Assembly: GCA_023665245.1 (NCBI GenBank)
Contig: JAMPEH010000172.1
Span: 1 to 5,516, forward strand
Length of the DNA stretch: 5,516 bases
Direction: 5' to 3'
Source of the DNA: Muribaculaceae bacterium
GTDB taxonomy: Bacteria > Pseudomonadota > Alphaproteobacteria > Rs-D84
In this document: one piece after another, positions 3,823 through 5,516 of the stretch
Position numbering within the stretch: the stretch's first letter is position 1
Layout: the number at the start of each line of letters is the position of its first letter
Made by a program: the position numbers and the translations under genes
Notes under the pieces: generated by a model
Databases searched by the model: none
Seen by the model: the letters and a program-made list of their open reading frames with translations, nothing else
Told to the model about the DNA's origin: nothing

Positions 3823-4887
3823 ATGAAGCGGCTGGTGATCGACCGGCAAGCGGTGGTCAACAACCTGGAAACCATTCGAGAAAAGGCCGGAAAAGCCAAA
3901 ATTTACGCCGTTTTGACCGGGGACGCATACGGCGCGGGCCTGCTGGAGATGGCGGGGCTGCTGCACCAGCACGGCGTGACGCGTTTCGCCGTTTCCGAGC
4001 CCGGCGACGCGGCCAAGCTCCGCAAGGCCGGGTTGGTGGAAGAGGAGATCTTAATGCTCCGTTCCACCGTAAACCGACAAGAATTGGAACAATTACTGGA
4101 CTTAAACGTGGTTTGCTCCATCGGCTCCTCCGAGGCCGGAATGGCCCTGAATTCCCTGGCGGAGAGCCGTTCCACCGTGGCGGAGGCCCATGTTCAAATC
4201 GACAGCGGCATGGGCTACGGCGGCTTCGTGATCTCGGAGCCGGACAAGATTTTGGCGGCCTTTGAAAACCTTCAAAATGTGGCCATTTCCGGCGTTTACA
4301 CCCAGTTTCAGTCCAGCTCCGGGAAGGAAAAAGCCATCCTCGCCCAACTGGATGAGTTCAAGCAGATCGTCCGAAAGGTCCACCAGGCCGGGTTTGAGAC
4401 GGGCACCGTTCACGCGGCGGGGAGCTTTTCCACCCTGCGGCACGATTTCGCCCGTTTTGACGCCGTTCGTGTGGGTTCTGCCCTGTTAGGCCGCTGTAAA
4501 CGCACAAAAAACGATGGTTTGCAGCGGGTGGGCTACTGCGAAGCCACCATCGAGGACATCCGCTGGCTCCCCGCGGGGCACACGGTGGGCTACGAGCACC
4601 CGGTGAAAATCAAAAAGCCCACCCGTGTAGCCACTCTGGCGGTCGGCTACCAAAACGGCCTATCCGTCACAAAACCCCGCCGCTTGGGGTTTTTTGCCCG
4701 GCTTTTCCCTAAGAAATCGGACAATCTTGCTGTGCGGATCGGCAACCAGAAGGCCAAGATCATCGGCCGTGTCGGCGCCATTGAAACCCTTATCGATGTA
4801 ACCAGCCTGAAGTGCGCCGGGGGTGACCTGGTGCGTTTGGAGTTGGACCCCATGTACGCCCAGGACATGAAGAAGGAGTACCGCTGA
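3823..4887 (+). CDS. Alanine-racemase-like protein lacking the PLP lysine
   Basis: 354 residues with the alanine racemase plan: N-terminal TIM barrel (about 1-225) and C-terminal beta domain (about 235-354). Family landmarks: AVL-T-GDAYGAG at 29-39, QIDSGMG (125-131), GVYTQF (157-162), HAAGS (197-201), AVRVGSALLG (214-223), HTVGYEH (253-259). In true alanine racemases the first motif reads AVxKAxAYGHG and its lysine holds PLP; here it is Thr32. The GMGR arginine is Tyr132 and the barrel THF histidine appears as Gln161. Conserved: Ser201 (phosphate contact), Arg216, and Tyr257 at the position of the second catalytic base. Racemisation therefore looks unlikely; PLP or ligand binding remains possible. 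The start at 3823 is preferred over an in-frame ATG at 3748, which lies upstream of the promoter; GAGAGGGG at 3808-3815 is the ribosome binding site. First gene of the operon; its stop overlaps the dtd start. Confidence 0.88.
   Translation: MKRLVIDRQAVVNNLETIREKAGKAKIYAVLTGDAYGAGLLEMAGLLHQHGVTRFAVSEPGDAAKLRKAGLVEEEILMLRSTVNRQELEQLLDLNVVCSIGSSEAGMALNSLAESRSTVAEAHVQIDSGMGYGGFVISEPDKILAAFENLQNVAISGVYTQFQSSSGKEKAILAQLDEFKQIVRKVHQAGFETGTVHAAGSFSTLRHDFARFDAVRVGSALLGRCKRTKNDGLQRVGYCEATIEDIRWLPAGHTVGYEHPVKIKKPTRVATLAVGYQNGLSVTKPRRLGFFARLFPKKSDNLAVRIGNQKAKIIGRVGAIETLIDVTSLKCAGGDLVRLELDPMYAQDMKKEYR
4873..4878 (+). promoter_or_regulatory. Ribosome binding site of dtd inside the upstream gene
   Basis: AAGGAG lies 8 bases before the dtd ATG at 4887, within the last codons of the racemase-like gene. 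With the TGATG stop-start overlap it indicates translational coupling. Confidence 0.8.
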
Positions 4888-5324
4888 TGCGGGCCGTTGT
4901 GACGCGGGTGGCGTCAGCCTCTGTGACGGTGGACGGCGTGGTGACTGGAGCCATCGGGAAGGGCTTCTTGGTGCTGCTGGGGGTGGGGCCCGGCGACACC
5001 GCGGAGACGGCCAAGAAGCTGGCGGATAAGATCTGCAACCTGCGGGTCTTCGAGGACGAGAACGGGAAGATGAACCTCTCCCTCTCCCAGGTAGGCGGAA
5101 AATTGCTGACAGTGAGCCAGTTTACCCTCTACGCCGATACCAAATCCCGGCGGCCCAGCTTCATCGGCGCGGCGGGGGCGGAGTTGGCCAATGAGTTGTA
5201 CGAGAAGTTTATGGAATACTGTAAGGATAATGACTTTGAAGTTCAACACGGCGTATTCGGCGCTCATATGGATGTGGAATCGGTGAACGACGGGCCGGTG
5301 ACGATACTATTTGACATGGAATAG
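4887..5324 (+). CDS. dtd: D-aminoacyl-tRNA deacylase
   Basis: 145 residues, the full usual length of bacterial Dtd. The enzyme hydrolyses D-aminoacyl-tRNA (and mischarged glycyl-tRNA) in the cytoplasm, keeping D-residues out of proteins. Diagnostic features: N-terminal MRAVVTRVASASVTVDG, the SQFTLYAD active-site motif at 77-84, HGVFGAHM (121-128), and NDGPVT at 134-139, which carries the Gly-cisPro used to exclude L-amino acids. The start overlaps the previous stop by one base (TGATG) and has AAGGAG upstream. In many Firmicutes dtd follows relA; here it instead follows the racemase-like gene, which groups it with D-amino-acid functions. No sign of damage. Confidence 0.96.
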   Translation: MRAVVTRVASASVTVDGVVTGAIGKGFLVLLGVGPGDTAETAKKLADKICNLRVFEDENGKMNLSLSQVGGKLLTVSQFTLYADTKSRRPSFIGAAGAELANELYEKFMEYCKDNDFEVQHGVFGAHMDVESVNDGPVTILFDME

Positions 5325-5336
5325 GGGGAGAAAAGG

Positions 5337-5516
5337 ATGAACAAAACGGTTTTTGCTCAGAACGTGCCAGCGGCCATTGGGCCCTATTGCCACGCCAAGG
5401 CGGTGAACGGGGTGCTGTTCAGCTCCGGGCAGCTGGGGCTGGACCCGGCCACGGGGACGCTGGCGGAGGGCGTGGAGGCCCAGACGCGGCAGGCGCTGGA
5501 GAACCTGGGCGCGGTG
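5337..5516 (+). CDS. ridA: RidA family enamine/imine deaminase, 3' end outside window
   Basis: The first 60 residues are visible; the family is about 125 long. RidA hydrolyses reactive enamines such as 2-aminoacrylate, released by PLP-dependent dehydratases, before they inactivate PLP enzymes including alanine racemase. Visible marks: the N-terminal AAIGPYCHA (residues 12-20; most relatives have GPYS) and the FSSGQLGLDPATGTL stretch (28-42). The catalytic arginine lies beyond the window edge. The ATG follows AGGGGGAG (5323-5330) by 6 bases, and the gap to the dtd stop is 12 bases, so it is co-transcribed. The RidA family is certain; deaminase activity cannot be judged without the C-terminal half. 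Confidence 0.93.
   Translation, partial: MNKTVFAQNVPAAIGPYCHAKAVNGVLFSSGQLGLDPATGTLAEGVEAQTRQALENLGAV

Noticed and set aside
3559..3972. 137-codon minus-strand open frame across the racemase-like gene start and module B
   Set aside because: It starts inside the racemase-like gene, crosses two promoters and a terminator, and is in a different frame from the better-supported peptide B.

Overview
The window looks like a chromosomal piece of a GC-rich, gut-type Firmicute, most likely of the Oscillospiraceae (Oscillibacter/Flavonifractor-like). The reasons are a very strongly biased SLH-domain S-layer gene with a consensus sigma-A promoter and Gram-positive ribosome binding site, high GC, and a racemase-like/dtd/ridA gene row. 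The family assignment is inference from protein style; no search was run.

Layout. Positions 1-252 hold a non-coding array of short GGGCCC-bounded repeats, with inverted copies that fold into long hairpins. From 253 to 417 lies the promoter and leader of a large secreted S-layer protein (418-2958, 846 aa), which ends in a strong terminator (2994-3021). From 3022 to 3822 there is no conventional gene, but the stretch is densely organised. I read it as two convergent small-RNA/small-peptide modules plus one extra small RNA. Module A is a plus-strand sRNA (about 3093-3184) facing a minus-strand mRNA for a 27-residue hydrophobic peptide (3172-3255). Module B is a plus-strand sRNA (about 3516-3606) facing a minus-strand mRNA for another 27-residue peptide (3576-3659). 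Between them is a tandem copy of the module B sRNA without its own peptide (about 3386-3476). In both modules the peptide stop codon lies inside the stem of a bidirectional terminator shared by the two opposing RNAs. All five promoters have sigma-A boxes; four have exact 17-nt spacing, and the fifth and sixth boxes (the two tandem sRNAs) can be read with 17 nt. The arrangement resembles type I toxin-antitoxin loci such as par/Fst, but the peptides and RNA leaders are not ones I can name.

From 3823 to the end runs an operon on the plus strand: an alanine-racemase-fold protein whose PLP lysine is replaced by threonine, D-aminoacyl-tRNA deacylase (dtd, overlapping by 1 nt), and the start of ridA (cut by the window edge). 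The operon promoter is arranged head-to-head with the module B peptide promoter, with the two -35 boxes overlapping almost completely inside a dyad. Transcription of the peptide and of the operon should therefore exclude each other. The operon has a D-amino-acid / PLP-damage theme: Dtd clears D-aminoacyl-tRNA, and RidA removes the 2-aminoacrylate that poisons PLP enzymes. The racemase-like protein is probably a non-racemising relative.
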